64,000 nucleotides of DNA from Opitutales bacterium (GCA_024697185.1 JAILGB010000013.1:93383-157382); one strand, 5' to 3'; numbered from the stretch's first letter, positions 7,682 through 18,400 are shown. Numbers and translations are program-made. Notes: generated by a model not told the origin, from the sequence alone.

Positions 7682-9229
7682 TTAGTGGCGGAAATGACGG
7701 TGACCGGTAAAGATCATAGCCATGCCGCGTTCATTGGCGGCGTCGATGACTTCCTGGTCGCGCACCGAGCCTCCCGGCTGAATCGCGGCTGTCGCACCCG
7801 CATCCGCTGCAGCGAGCAGACCGTCTGCAAACGGGAAAAATGCGTCCGATGCGATTACTGAGCCTTTGAGAGAAAGTCCCGCTTCTCCCGCCTTCCAGAC
7901 GGCAATACGCGAAGAATCGACGCGCGACATTTGACCGGCCCCGATTCCGAGCGTGCGTTCGCAACCGGCATAAACGATTGCGTTTGACTTGACATGCTTG
8001 ACGACTTTCCAGCCGAAAATCATCGCTTTCATTTCCTCCGGAGTCGGCTGGCGTTTTGTCACAACACGATAGGCCGCGGGATCGATTGGCTTCAAGTCGC
8101 GTTCCTGGACGAGCGCGCCGCCGATCGCATAACGGATATCATACATTTTGTCCGCCGAAACGGGCTTCAACTGTTCCATCAAACGCAGATTTTTCTTTTT
8201 GGCAAAAATCTCGCGGGCTTCCGCCGAGAACGCCGGAGCAATGATGACTTCTGAAAAAATATGCGCGATGCGCTCCGCCAGTTCGCGATCGACTTCACGA
8301 TTGGTCACGATGATGCCGCCGAACGGAGCCTGTTTATCCGTCTCAAAGGCCTGATCCCAAGCTTCGGCGAGTGTCGCCGCCGTAGCGATTCCGCAGGGAT
8401 TGGTGTGTTTCAAGATTCCAACGGTCGTATCACTAAATTCCGCAATCAAATTTGCCGCGCCCGTGATATCGATAATGTTGTTAAAGCTGAGTTCTTTACC
8501 TTGCAATTGTTTGAAATAGCTATGGAAATCGCCATAAAGCTTGGCGCCCTGATGCGGATTTTCGCCATAACGCAGTTCCTGGGCGGATTTCAAATTCAAA
8601 TTAAACTGTCTCGGGAACGCCGGCGCGCATTTGTCGCAAGGACTTTGCTTTTCCAAATAATTGGCAATCGCGGCATCATACGCGGCTGTCCGTGAAAAAA
8701 CCTTGAGGGCGAGTTCGCGACGAAACGCCGGCAAGTCGGCGGGATCACCCTCCATCGCCGCCAAAACACGCGAATAGTCGGCGGGATCGGTCACGACAAA
8801 AACGCTCTGGTGATTTTTTGCCGCACTTCTCAACATTGAAGGACCGCCAATATCGATATTTTCGATCGCGTCTTCAAACGGGCAGTCCGGTTTTGCGACA
8901 GTCGCTTCAAACGGATAGAGATTGACCACGACCATATCGATCATCGGAATGTCGAGTTGCGCAGCCTGTTCCATATGCGCCGGAAGATCGCGACGGCAAA
9001 GCAGACCCCCGTGCACGCGCGGGTGAAGTGTCTTGACACGTCCGTCCATGATTTCCGGAAAACCCGTGTGTTCGCTCACGTCGGTCACCGGCAAACCGCC
9101 CGCACGGAGCATTTTTGCCGTCCCACCCGTCGAAAGCAACTTATAATCGTATTTTTCAACCAGGACTTTTGCAAAATCAAGCAATCCTGTTTTGTCACTG
9201 ACGGACAACAATGCAATTTTCTGTGCCAT
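7682..9229 (-). CDS. purH: Bifunctional AICAR formyltransferase / IMP cyclohydrolase
   Basis: A 515-residue enzyme for the last two steps of de novo purine synthesis. The N-terminal IMP cyclohydrolase (MGS-like) domain shows LLSVSDKTGLLDFAKVL, the TGGTA loop and DGRVKTLHPRVHGGLL. The C-terminal AICAR transformylase domain shows RYGENPHQGAKLYG, KHTNPCG, the lysine-rich FGWKVVKHVKSNAIVY and the closing TGHRHFRH. The length is standard. It starts at ATG 9229, 17 bases after the upstream aminotransferase gene ends, so the two are probably co-transcribed. Confidence 0.97.
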   Translation of the reverse strand: MAQKIALLSVSDKTGLLDFAKVLVEKYDYKLLSTGGTAKMLRAGGLPVTDVSEHTGFPEIMDGRVKTLHPRVHGGLLCRRDLPAHMEQAAQLDIPMIDMVVVNLYPFEATVAKPDCPFEDAIENIDIGGPSMLRSAAKNHQSVFVVTDPADYSRVLAAMEGDPADLPAFRRELALKVFSRTAAYDAAIANYLEKQSPCDKCAPAFPRQFNLNLKSAQELRYGENPHQGAKLYGDFHSYFKQLQGKELSFNNIIDITGAANLIAEFSDTTVGILKHTNPCGIATAATLAEAWDQAFETDKQAPFGGIIVTNREVDRELAERIAHIFSEVIIAPAFSAEAREIFAKKKNLRLMEQLKPVSADKMYDIRYAIGGALVQERDLKPIDPAAYRVVTKRQPTPEEMKAMIFGWKVVKHVKSNAIVYAGCERTLGIGAGQMSRVDSSRIAVWKAGEAGLSLKGSVIASDAFFPFADGLLAAADAGATAAIQPGGSVRDQEVIDAANERGMAMIFTGHRHFRH

Positions 9230-9246
9230 TTTTTACTGATTGGGAG

Positions 9247-10440
9247 TTATTTTTTTAAAGTGGAGCAAAAACGAGCCAGGCGTTCAGCACCTTTTTTGAT
9301 GACTTCATCCGAAGTCGCGTAGCTCAAACGAATATAGCCTTCCGCGCCGAATGCCGATCCGGGAACGACTGCCACGAGCTCTTTTTCAAGCAACTGCGCC
9401 GCAAAGTCCACGGAACTGAGCCCGAACGAACTGATGTTCGGGAACAAATAAAATGCGCCGCGGGAACAATGGCAGCTGACGCCCGGGATCGCGTTGAGGG
9501 CGTCGCAAAGCGTTTTGCGGCGACGATCAAACGTCGTGCGCATAACTTCAATCGCCGCTTTCGCCTTTTCGGGCTGTTCGTAAACCGCCAACGCGCCATA
9601 TTGCGCAAATGTCGTGCAATTGGACGACATCTGTCCCTGCAAACGCGCAATTGCCGCCGCAATCGGCTTGGGCGCGACCGTAATTCCCAAACGCCAGCCC
9701 GTCATGGCATAAGCCTTGGCAAAACCGGAGCAAGTGATCACGTGAGCCGCCGCTTCATCCGAAAATGTCGCCGGAGAAGAGGCTGTCGCACCGTCATAAA
9801 CGAGAACTTCATAAATCTCGTCACTCAAAATATAAATGCCCGCCTCAAGCGCCACTTCGACGATTGCCGCCAACTCTTCGCGTGTATAAACCACGCCCGT
9901 CGGATTGGACGGCGATGTGAGAATCAACATTTTTGTCTTGGGCGTAATCGCAGATTTCAACTGCTCGGGCGTGATCTTAAAACCCTCCTTGTCAGAGGCG
10001 AAAATGGATTTGGGGATGCCGCCCGCCAATTTGACCATTTCAGGATAGCTCACCCAATACGGCGCGGGGATAATCACCTCTTCGCCGGGGCTGACCATTG
10101 ACAAAATCGTCAAATAGCAGGACATTTTGCCGCCGGGGCTGACCACAACGCAACTTTCGTCAATATTGCGAAAACCTTTTGAAAGATAATCGTTGGCGAT
10201 AGCTTTGCGAAGCGCGGGAAGTCCCGCCGCAGGAACATAACGCGTTTTCCCCGCGTCAAGCGCTTTTTTGCAAGCCTCACGAATAAATTCCGGCGTGTCA
10301 AAATCCGGCTCGCCGGCACCGAAACCGCAAACATCCGCGCCGGCAGCCTTCAAGGCCTTTGCTTTTGCGTCAACCGCAAGCGTTGGAGAGGGCGAAACAT
10401 TGAGCGCCCAGGTCGAAAGAGGAGAATTGTTCGTATGCAT
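9247..10440 (-). CDS. Class I/II pyridoxal-phosphate aminotransferase (aspartate aminotransferase type)
   Basis: A 397-residue fold-type I aminotransferase of the I-beta group (AspB/AspC-like). [37 protein letters not shown] and [15 protein letters not shown] are in order, with K242 as the PLP lysine. These enzymes usually move amino groups between aspartate or another amino acid and 2-oxoglutarate; the exact substrate is not decided by sequence. It is upstream of purH with a 17-base gap. A TATAAT box lies about 35 bases before the ATG. Confidence 0.9.
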   Translation of the reverse strand: MHTNNSPLSTWALNVSPSPTLAVDAKAKALKAAGADVCGFGAGEPDFDTPEFIREACKKALDAGKTRYVPAAGLPALRKAIANDYLSKGFRNIDESCVVVSPGGKMSCYLTILSMVSPGEEVIIPAPYWVSYPEMVKLAGGIPKSIFASDKEGFKITPEQLKSAITPKTKMLILTSPSNPTGVVYTREELAAIVEVALEAGIYILSDEIYEVLVYDGATASSPATFSDEAAAHVITCSGFAKAYAMTGWRLGITVAPKPIAAAIARLQGQMSSNCTTFAQYGALAVYEQPEKAKAAIEVMRTTFDRRRKTLCDALNAIPGVSCHCSRGAFYLFPNISSFGLSSVDFAAQLLEKELVAVVPGSAFGAEGYIRLSYATSDEVIKKGAERLARFCSTLKK

Positions 10441-10536
10441 TGTTTTTTTAATTTTCTCAGACTACGATTATAAACTTTCGTTCCCGCAAGGTAAAACCAT
10501 TTCTGCCCGACAATCGCAACGTTCCCGAACAAAAAA

Positions 10537-10565
10537 CGTTCCCACGAAAAAATTCCACGGGAACG
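10537..10565 (-). terminator. Intrinsic terminator after serA
   Basis: The inverted pair CGTTCCC (10537-10543) and GGGAACG (10559-10565) forms a 7-bp stem with a 15-base loop. On the minus strand six U follow at once. It lies 20 bases beyond the serA stop. Confidence 0.7.
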
Positions 10566-10585
10566 CAAATCCGATCCTGCCGGTC

Positions 10586-12154
10586 TTAAAAAGTCACGGC
10601 AAAAGCGTCGATGGCTTTGACAAGGGTCATTACCGCCGAGACTTCCGCGCCCGAAACCGGTTTGTTGGTTTTGATAACAGCCAATGTTTCCGAAATCGAG
10701 TGATCGATCGGTGCAGAAATATTTTCAATATTGATTTCCGCATCGGCGAGCACCTTTGTAACATGCGCCAAGACTCCCGGCCTGTCCGTATATCGCACAA
10801 AAAGCAGATTTCCGGTCAAATCAAAATAAAGTCCCTTAAATCCATTGATGGTGGAGACAATCGGAGCGTTTTCGGCAACGATTCCGCGGACGGTGCTCGT
10901 CAGAGTCGAGCCGTCGCGTTCGGAAACGACTTCCACGACGATGGAATCTTCTTCGACATTGCCGACAAGCGGCTCTTTTGCCCGATAGATAACGCCGTGT
11001 TCCCGCAAAGAATCTTCCGCTGCCGCCCAGTTTAAATTCTTTTCAGCCTCCGGCAAAACGCCTTCCAGGATTCGCGGCGTAAACCATTTTCTAAACTGTC
11101 TCAACGACCCGCCGAGGGTGCAATCGACACGGCGAATCGCACCGTTCCCGCCGACCAGGCGTCCCAAAGTCGCCAACATTTTTGCCAGCTGCAATTGGAG
11201 CGGATCGAGCCCGACAGGTCCTTGGGCGTTAACGACGCAAGAAGTGTCACCGCGTTCGAAATAGGCGATAACTTGTTCTGCCGCGCGCTTGGCGGCGTTG
11301 CGATTCGCTTCTTCCGTGTTGGCGCCGAGATGCGGCAAAACAAGATCCGCGACGGCGGAAGAAGGTTTTTCGCCAGCGGCGTCTTTGGGGTGCACGTCTG
11401 TCGCGTAAATGATTTTTTTGCCTTCGGCGACAACTTGCGCCAACGCTTCCTCATCAACGACTCCGTAGCGGGAACAATTGATGAGCATCGCCCCGTCCTT
11501 CATTTTTCTCAACAAATCAAAACTGACCATTTTTTGCGTCGCGGGACCGCCGGGAACATGCAGGGAAATAATGTCGGAACGCTCAAAAAGCGTATCGAGT
11601 TCGACCGGGGTCACGCCGATGTTGATGGCGCGCTGTTTTGCCAAAAAATGATCATAGCCGATAAGCACGGGTTCAAATCCTTGCAATCGTTTGGCAAGCA
11701 GACGTCCGATGTTCCCGAGTCCGACGATTCCTATTGTCTTTTTGGTAATTTCGCGACCCATATATTTTTTCTTTTCCCACAAACCGGCGCGAGTCGTCGT
11801 ATCCGCGGGAACGATATGACGATAACAGGCGAGGATCATGGCGACAACCTCTTCGGCGACGCCATTGGCGTTCGCGCCCGGTGTATTCATAACATCGATT
11901 CCTTTTTTGCGGGCGTATTGGCAGTCGATATTGTCATATCCCGCTCCCGCGCGAACAATCAGTTTCAATGACGGGAGCGCGTCGATGATCGCCGATGTTA
12001 TTTTTTCGGAACGGACAATCATTATTACCGTATCCGGATTGGCGGCGACGAGCGTTTCCAAGTCGGTCTCCGCATCCTGAACAACCGGCAGGCCTTGCCC
12101 CGCCAGGAGATTTGCGGCGACTTTGTTCAATTTTGTAGGGATGAGAACTTTCAT
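10586..12154 (-). CDS. serA: D-3-phosphoglycerate dehydrogenase
   Basis: A 522-residue enzyme that oxidises 3-phosphoglycerate to 3-phosphohydroxypyruvate, the first step of serine synthesis. It has an N-terminal substrate domain (VRAGAGYDNID), the NAD Rossmann fold GIVGLGNIGRLLAKRL near residue 142, the catalytic region NCSRYGVVDEEAL and HLGANTEEAN, then an intervening domain and a C-terminal ACT domain (LLFVRYTDRPGVLAHVTKVL). The long three-domain form is the type seen in Bacillus and mycobacteria. The ACT domain suggests serine feedback. The ATG at 12154 is chosen because the preceding in-frame codons are low-complexity. Confidence 0.95.
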   Translation of the reverse strand: MKVLIPTKLNKVAANLLAGQGLPVVQDAETDLETLVAANPDTVIMIVRSEKITSAIIDALPSLKLIVRAGAGYDNIDCQYARKKGIDVMNTPGANANGVAEEVVAMILACYRHIVPADTTTRAGLWEKKKYMGREITKKTIGIVGLGNIGRLLAKRLQGFEPVLIGYDHFLAKQRAINIGVTPVELDTLFERSDIISLHVPGGPATQKMVSFDLLRKMKDGAMLINCSRYGVVDEEALAQVVAEGKKIIYATDVHPKDAAGEKPSSAVADLVLPHLGANTEEANRNAAKRAAEQVIAYFERGDTSCVVNAQGPVGLDPLQLQLAKMLATLGRLVGGNGAIRRVDCTLGGSLRQFRKWFTPRILEGVLPEAEKNLNWAAAEDSLREHGVIYRAKEPLVGNVEEDSIVVEVVSERDGSTLTSTVRGIVAENAPIVSTINGFKGLYFDLTGNLLFVRYTDRPGVLAHVTKVLADAEINIENISAPIDHSISETLAVIKTNKPVSGAEVSAVMTLVKAIDAFAVTF

Positions 12155-12190
12155 TTTAAAAAAAAGAAAAAATTTATGAAAAAAGAAAAA

Positions 12191-12216
12191 GACTCTGCCT
12201 TTCAAAAGACAGAGCC
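12191..12216 (-). terminator. Intrinsic terminator after fbaA
   Basis: An imperfect hairpin of about 12 bp with two G-U pairs (CTCTG/CAGAG core) lies about 30 bases beyond the aldolase stop codon, and U-rich runs follow on the minus strand. Unlike most terminators here, it does not contain the GGGAACG oligomer. Confidence 0.75.
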
Positions 12217-12246
12217 TTTTTATACAAATAGTAGTAGCCCTGAGAA

Positions 12247-13242
12247 CTACGCCTGCCCTGCGGAGCCGAGAACGTCAACGCATTTGTGCATATAGAGCTT
12301 TTTGAGCTCGTCGCGAGCGGGGCCGAGGTATTTGCGCGGGTCAAATTCAGCCGGTTTTGTTGCAAACACACGGCGAACAGCTGCTGTCATCGCCAAACGG
12401 CCGTCCGAGTCGATATTGATCTTGTCAACACCAAGCTTCGAAGCCTGACGGAGCTGATCTTCGGGGATGCCGACCGAGTCGTCGAGTTTGCCGCCGTTTT
12501 CGTTGATAATCTTGACATATTCTTGCGGAACCGAAGAAGATCCGTGCAAGACGATCGGGAAGCCAGGAATACGTTTTTCGACTTCTTCGAGAATGTCGAA
12601 GCGCAGAGGCGGCGGGACCAAAATGCCTTCCTCATTGCGGGTGCATTGGGCGGCCTTAAATTTGTAAGCACCGTGGGAAGTGCCGATCGAAATTGCGAGC
12701 GAATCGACGCCTGTCGCTTTCACAAACTCTTCAACTTCCTCCGGACGGGTATAATTGGATGTTTCGTGGGAGACTTCGTCTTCGATACCGGCGAGAACGC
12801 CAAGTTCGCCTTCAACCGTCACGTCGTGCGCGTGAGCATATTCCACGACTTTTTTGGCGAGCGCGATATTTTCTTCAAACGGAAGCGCCGAGCCGTCGAT
12901 CATCACAGACGAGAAACCCGAGTCAATGCAAGATTTGCAAAGTTCAAAAGAATCGCCGTGGTCCAAGTGGAGGACGATCGGGATTTCCTTGCCGAGCTCC
13001 TTGGCGTAAGCGCAAGCGCCTTGAGCCATATAGCGCAACAGGGTCGCATTCGCATATTTGCGGGCGCCGCTCGAAACTTGAAGAATAACCGGAGAGCTGA
13101 CCTCAACGCAAGCCTGGATGATCGCCTGCATCTGTTCCATGTTATTGAAGTTGAACGCAGGAATCGCATAATGGCCCGCGTGAGCCTTCTTAAACAATTC
13201 CTTCGTGTTGACGAGACCGAGTTCTTTATATGATACTGCCAT
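12247..13242 (-). CDS. fbaA: Fructose-bisphosphate aldolase, class II
   Basis: A 331-residue zinc-dependent aldolase of glycolysis and gluconeogenesis. AIPAFNFNNMEQMQAII, VLHLDHGDSFELCKSCID (zinc and catalytic His/Asp), EGELGVLAGIEDEV, GTSHGAYKFK, PIVLHGSSSVPQEYV and KINIDSDGRLAMTAAVR are all present in order. The length fits class IIB. The gene stands alone with its own terminator. It contains no GGGAACG copies, as expected for a highly expressed gene in this genome. Confidence 0.97.
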   Translation of the reverse strand: MAVSYKELGLVNTKELFKKAHAGHYAIPAFNFNNMEQMQAIIQACVEVSSPVILQVSSGARKYANATLLRYMAQGACAYAKELGKEIPIVLHLDHGDSFELCKSCIDSGFSSVMIDGSALPFEENIALAKKVVEYAHAHDVTVEGELGVLAGIEDEVSHETSNYTRPEEVEEFVKATGVDSLAISIGTSHGAYKFKAAQCTRNEEGILVPPPLRFDILEEVEKRIPGFPIVLHGSSSVPQEYVKIINENGGKLDDSVGIPEDQLRQASKLGVDKINIDSDGRLAMTAAVRRVFATKPAEFDPRKYLGPARDELKKLYMHKCVDVLGSAGQA

Positions 13243-13302
13243 GTTTTTTTAATTGGTTAGTTTTCAAATTTTAAAATATTATTTCAGGCAACGCAAACAA
13301 AT

Positions 13303-14211
13303 TCAAATCTCTCCGAGTCCCCACTCTTCGCAATTATCCTCGACGATTTTGCCGGCTTCGGCGGGAACGGATTTTTCCGGCGCGACCTCCGCGGGAACAC
13401 TCTCTTCCTTCGGGGCGACTTGCACTCCCTCCCAGGACTTTTCCGGCGTTCCCGCCGCCAACGGTTCCACCGGCGCCCGTCCCCAGGAACTGTCCATAAA
13501 AATTCCCAGCGGTGCCAAACGCTCCATAAATGCGACAAAGTCCGGATTTTTCAAAACATCCTCCAAACGCTGGTTTTCAAACGAAATACGGACAAAAACC
13601 TGTTCCTGCCGCTGATTGAATCCCAGGCGCTTGAAATCCTCAATACGTTTGGGCAGTCTGAAAAGCACACCCGCCCAACCGTCGCGCCAGCCGTCGCGAT
13701 GGTCGGCATACGCATGCGGAGCCCCGTTGAGCAAATGCCAAAAAAACACCGGAATCGCATTGCCCGACTTTTCATAAACGCCATATTCAAACGGACGTAA
13801 ACGATGTTGCCCGACATAGCAGTCCGCAATCGAATATTCGCGGACCGTCCGCAACCAGCCGAAATTAACCCAGCAAGAGTCCGGATTGTGTCCGCCCGCA
13901 TCGACCGGGGAACGCGTTCCCGGCTTCCAATACGCGACATAAACGGTTATCTCCAACGAGCCCTTGCGATAGATTCGAGAGACATAATCGTCAAACTTAA
14001 GCGTTTTCTTCACATGTTCGATCATGCCTTTGCTTTCGCCCAATGGGACTTCCGTCACCTGCCATCCCTCCAATTTGCCTGGCAAGAGCTGGTCGAGCCG
14101 CACCTTAAAATTGGGCTGCGAGACCATAAAAAAATTCGTATAGCAGACAATCCCGCCGACCGACAACAGGACAACGGCGACAAACGACCAAAAAATCAGT
14201 TTCAATTTCAT
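13303..14211 (-). CDS. EpsI-like exosortase-associated protein
   Basis: A 302-residue protein with one N-terminal membrane helix (about residues 5-28) and an extracytoplasmic domain. It has the pattern of the EpsI / exosortase-associated family: LPGKLEGWQVTEVPLG, then a tyrosine-rich strand YRKGSLEITVYVAYWKPG and the family box HNPDSCWVNFGW (residues 108-119), equivalent to HSPxxCxPGxGW. The C-terminal 50 residues are Pro/Glu-rich (VPAEVAPEKSVPAE) and partly built from the GGGAACG oligomer. Its start overlaps the acpS stop as ATGA, so it is translationally coupled. A PEP-CTERM protein elsewhere in the window supports an exosortase system; the exosortase itself is not here. Confidence 0.6.
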   Translation of the reverse strand: MKLKLIFWSFVAVVLLSVGGIVCYTNFFMVSQPNFKVRLDQLLPGKLEGWQVTEVPLGESKGMIEHVKKTLKFDDYVSRIYRKGSLEITVYVAYWKPGTRSPVDAGGHNPDSCWVNFGWLRTVREYSIADCYVGQHRLRPFEYGVYEKSGNAIPVFFWHLLNGAPHAYADHRDGWRDGWAGVLFRLPKRIEDFKRLGFNQRQEQVFVRISFENQRLEDVLKNPDFVAFMERLAPLGIFMDSSWGRAPVEPLAAGTPEKSWEGVQVAPKEESVPAEVAPEKSVPAEAGKIVEDNCEEWGLGEI

Positions 14212-14633
14212 CTTGCCAAAACTACAAACGCTCCCGCGAATCCGTGACTGTGCGACAACGACAACAAAACTCGTGACGCGCCCAAACGCTCCATTTGCCG
14301 CGTTCCCGCCGCCGACAATTTCGCGTGCGGGCAACCGTTCCCGTCGGATTCGACAATAAAGTCCCTAAAAGAAATTTCCGCGCCGATCCCCGTTCCCGCC
14401 GCCTTCGCAAAAGCCTCTTTCGCCGCCCAACGCGCCGCAAAACTTTGCCAACAAGCGTTCCCGCGGGAACGGCATTCCTCAATTTCCCCGGGATCAAAAA
14501 CACGTTCCAAAAACGCCTCACCGCTCCGTTCGATCGCAATCCGGACACGCTCGACGCTCTCCAAGTCAAAACCGACGGCAAGCGCCGTTCCCGCCGGCAG
14601 TTGCGGAAGCAAAAATTCGGGAGCCGGCAACAT
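14208..14633 (-). CDS. acpS: Holo-[acyl-carrier-protein] synthase
   Basis: A 141-residue phosphopantetheinyl transferase that moves the 4'-phosphopantetheine group from CoA to acyl carrier protein. The magnesium-site motifs are VGFDLESVERV and RWAAKEAFAKAAGTGIG, and SLSHSHGFAGAFVVL closes the protein. About 19 extra N-terminal residues precede the usual start, with no better internal ATG. It follows pdxJ after 10 bases, the conserved pdxJ-acpS pair also seen in E. coli, and overlaps the EpsI-like gene by 4 bases. Confidence 0.93.
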   Translation of the reverse strand: MLPAPEFLLPQLPAGTALAVGFDLESVERVRIAIERSGEAFLERVFDPGEIEECRSRGNACWQSFAARWAAKEAFAKAAGTGIGAEISFRDFIVESDGNGCPHAKLSAAGTRQMERLGASRVLLSLSHSHGFAGAFVVLAR

Positions 14634-14643
14634 AAAAAACCTC

Positions 14644-15396
14644 CTATACTCCCATCCGCGCCTTCATTTCGCGAACGGCTTCGCCGATACCAAAAAGAAT
14701 CGAACGGCAAAGAATCGAATGCCCGATATTGAGTTCGTGCAGATGAGGAATTTTTTTGATCTGCGCAATATTGATGTAATTGATGCCGTGACCGGCGTTG
14801 ACCGACATTCCCGCGGAATGGGCGAGCCGGGCGGCTTCACAGAGGCGGGCGTATTCGCGTTCCCGCGCGGGAACATCGTAAAAAGCGTTGGCGTAAGCTC
14901 CGGTGTGCATTTCGATACACGGAGCGCCAATCTTAATCGCAGCCTCGATCTGTTTCGGCTCCGGATCGATAAAAAGGCTTGTCACAATGCCTGCCGCCGT
15001 AAAAGCCGCAGTCGTCGCCTTCAAATCCTCAATCCGCGCCGCGACATCGAGACCGCCCTCCGTGGAAACCTCCTCGCGGCGTTCGGGAACAAGGCAGACG
15101 GAGTCCGGGCGGATTTGCAATGCGAAACGGATCATTTCCTCCGTCGGTGCCATTTCCATATTCAAGCGTGTTTGAATCGCCTCGCGCAGGCGCAGCAAAT
15201 CCCGATCCTGCATGTGGCGCCGGTCTTCGCGCAAATGCGCCGTGATGCCGTCCGCTCCTGCCTGCTCTGCCGCCAAAGCGACGGCGACGGGATCCGGTTC
15301 GATCATCTTGCCGCAACAGGCTTCATAATCGCGATAGCGCGACTGGCGCAAGGTTGCCGCGTGATCAATGTTAACACCGAGTAAAATTGTATCCAT
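14644..15396 (-). CDS. pdxJ: Pyridoxine 5'-phosphate synthase
   Basis: A 250-residue TIM-barrel enzyme that joins 3-amino-2-oxopropyl phosphate and deoxyxylulose 5-phosphate to make pyridoxine 5'-phosphate. Diagnostic segments are LGVNIDHAATLRQSR, GADGITAHLREDRRHMQDRD, SLFIDPEP, EMHTGAYA and NAGHGINYINI. The length is slightly above the usual 240. It is the first gene of pdxJ-acpS-EpsI-like. Several enzymes in this window (TrpB2, the aminotransferase) use the cofactor it helps make. Confidence 0.97.
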   Translation of the reverse strand: MDTILLGVNIDHAATLRQSRYRDYEACCGKMIEPDPVAVALAAEQAGADGITAHLREDRRHMQDRDLLRLREAIQTRLNMEMAPTEEMIRFALQIRPDSVCLVPERREEVSTEGGLDVAARIEDLKATTAAFTAAGIVTSLFIDPEPKQIEAAIKIGAPCIEMHTGAYANAFYDVPAREREYARLCEAARLAHSAGMSVNAGHGINYINIAQIKKIPHLHELNIGHSILCRSILFGIGEAVREMKARMGV

Positions 15397-15413
15397 ATTT
15401 TAAAAAGCGCTCG

Positions 15414-15444
15414 TTCCCGCGGGAATTTTTCGTTCCCGCGGGAA
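15414..15444 (-). terminator. Possible terminator after the GH31 gene
   Basis: Two copies of the palindrome TTCCCGCGGGAA (15414-15425 and 15433-15444) can pair with each other as a 12-bp stem with a 7-base loop. On the minus strand five U follow after a 7-base GC-rich spacer. The U-tract spacing is poor, hence moderate confidence. Confidence 0.5.
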
Positions 15445-15457
15445 AACTTGCGATGGT

Positions 15458-18400
15458 TTATTGTTTGCGCGTCAGGCGCATTTCCGTCCAAACACCGGTG
15501 TCGGCGGGATCGCCGCCCTGGTCTGCCACGAAGACGAGTTTGATTTCCTGAACGCCACTTATGTCGAGATCGATCAGCTGTTTGACGGATGTCGGGCTCA
15601 TGCCGCGACGGTTGAAGACTTGTTTGCCGTCGGCGTAAATGTCAAAGGTGACTTCGCCCTTTCCGCCGGCTTCGCGACCAACAAATCCGAGCAGTTTTTC
15701 CCATTCGCCGTTCAAGCAGTAGGTAATCGTCGTTCCCGCACGCACTGCGATGCCGTTGGCGACAGGATTGCCGTCCACGACGAGTGTTTCCGCCGACAAG
15801 CTGCGATTGAAAGCCGCTTCGCCTTCGACGGACTTCGGCGGGAACGCCTCACCGTCGCCCATCAGGATTTCTTCATCGGGCAAGGCTTCGGCGTTCAAAT
15901 CTTGCAGAACGTCAAATTCTCCCGCGGAGGCGAAACTGTCGCCGTTGCGTGAAGAAGTCGCGACCAGACGCACATAGCGCGCCCATGCTGTCGGGAACTC
16001 CGTCCGTTGGGTCTGCGCGGTTTTTCTTGTTTCGTCCGCAAAAGCGTGTTGCCATTCGCCCTCGGCGACTTTTTGGAACTGACGGTCTTTGCCGGCGATC
16101 CAGATTTCATAACCTTTAATGGTGCCGTTGCCGAGATCTTGGCGCGGCGCATAGGCAAATCCGTTGACGGCGACAACTTTGCCCAAATCAATATCGACCG
16201 TGTAGGGATACTGGTAGGCGGGATCGCCCTCGTTGTGTTTTCCGTATTTGGAGTGCCAGATCGTATTGGGATCGCCGTCGAACGCCACCTTGATTTCTGC
16301 GCCGGGCTGTGCCGAAGAGGCGGAAACGGCAAACTCCGACTTGTCCAACTCTCCGGTCACCGGAGGCAACGGATAAGGCTCGAAGGCAGCCAAGGCGAGA
16401 CCTTCCGGGCAGTCCACGACGACGGAAAGCGGCTCGAAGATCGATTGTTTTTTAGTTTTGATATGGACGATGCCCTTGCGGTCCGCGGGATCGTAATACC
16501 AGCCAGCCTGGGAATTTTCGAAAGCGGCGGCTCCGGAATATTTATAAATCTCCTCGCCGTTGACGAGCACGCGGACGGGTTCAAATTCGTAATGCACTTC
16601 GAACGCATAGGAACGCTCTTTATACATTTTTTCGAAATGGCCGGTGACGGGATCGACTTCGATTGCGATATCGGCAGACTTGTCCGTTCCCGCGGCAACG
16701 CTCACGCGCTGTTTGGTGTAGGCGCCGTCGCGATAAGCGCGCGTCGTGCCGTCATCCTCATACATTTCAAACGAGGATTTGCCCCAGGGGTAAATATCAA
16801 AAGTAATCTGATCTTTCGGTTTTTGCGTCCCGTAAAGCATTTCCGGATACATAGGGATGATCGCTCCCGCGCGGACAAAAATCGGCAATTTTTCCAGCGT
16901 GATCGGATAAGCGTCGATTGTATAGTTGCCGGGAACGCGTCTGCCGTCCCAGTAGTCGACCCACTGTCCTTCGGGCAGGTAGATATCCTCTTTGCGCCAG
17001 CCCTTATTGAGGAGCATCGATGTAAAGACCGGTGCGACAAGCAGGTCTTCGCCGACCATAAATTCGTATTGGGTTGTCGCATCCCAGGTTTTGCGGTCCT
17101 GCGGATAGTTCCAAATCAATCCGCGCACGATCGGCGCTCCCGTCAAGGCGGCGTCATGGGCGTATTTATACATGTAGGGCAACATTCTCCCCTTGAGTTT
17201 CAAATATTTGCGATTGATCGAACGATACGGTTCGTCAAACCACCACGGGCTTTTCTTTGGAACGCCCGAAATCGCCTCGCCGTCGCTCCAGCCGTTCATC
17301 ACATAAATCGCCGGAGTAAAACATTTCCATTGCAAATCGCGCGTATAGGTTTCCGGCGACCCGCCAAAAATGCCGTCCACATCCGTTGTCGCATAAGCCT
17401 GTCCGGACATGCCGCTCGTGATAAGTGTCGGGATATGGTAACGGATCAAATCCCAGTTGCCCGACTGGTCGCCCGACCAGCAAACGGCGTAGCGCTGCGT
17501 TCCCGCCCAGCCGAGAACCGTCCAGGTCAGCGGACGCGAATCCGAGTTGTTGGCGATTCCGTCCCATGCCATTTTGTTACATTCGAGCGTGTGTTGGACC
17601 GGAGAAAGTTTTTTGGCGCGGGTCGTCTTGTTGACATCCGAGCTCCAGGCCACGTCGAGCTTTTGGACTCGCGTTCCCGCAACGCCCACTTCGCGCGCCA
17701 TGCGGATGAGGGCGCCTTCCGTCCAAAGTCCGGTCTGGAATCCTAATTCGCCCAAACTTTTGACAACATAAGGCAGTTGCGTGTAATTGCAGCCGTAGCC
17801 GTCATTGACGAGCATCCAGCCGCCCGGCATATCGTGTTCCCGGTATTTTTCCGCCACGCGTTCGAGCGAATACGGCGTCAGTTCGACAAATCTGCCGTCC
17901 TCGCCGAGCAGCGGCTCTTTTGTTTTTTTGTCACGCGTCATATACGCGTCGGCATCTCCGAGTTCAAATCCCCAAATCGGGATAAAATTGGGACGTCCCG
18001 TGCAGCGTGTATAAAGATCCAAAAGGCGCGGGAACGTGTCGCCGACAAAATAAATCGCGTCAAACCGCGATTCATTGTGGCGGGTCGTAATCACATTGTC
18101 GTCTCTAAAATCATATTCGCCCGTGGCAAATGTATGGCGCAAAACCGCATAGCCGCGATTACTCATGTAAAACGGCGCGGGATTGGCTGCCTGATTTTCC
18201 GTCCAGCCCGTCGCCGCGATCACACGCTTCGCGCCTTTGTGGGAAAAATGCCCTTGCTGCTGACCGCAACCGTAATAAAACTCATCCGGATGGGACTTCA
18301 AATGCTGAGTCGTCGTTTTTTTACTGATCGACAACGGCTGCGTCTCAGACCAGATTTCGTTCCCGTTGTTGCCGTAGAGTGAAAAAGTCCCGCGTTTGGA

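Noticed and set aside
9214..9230. A TGGCAC-TTGC pair at the purH start as a sigma-54 promoter
   Set aside because: The GG-GC spacing is 11 rather than 10 bases, and the site overlaps the start codon.
16007..17746. A 579-codon plus-strand frame opposite the GH31 gene
   Set aside because: It lies fully within the catalytic domain of the glycosidase on the other strand and shows no family motif.
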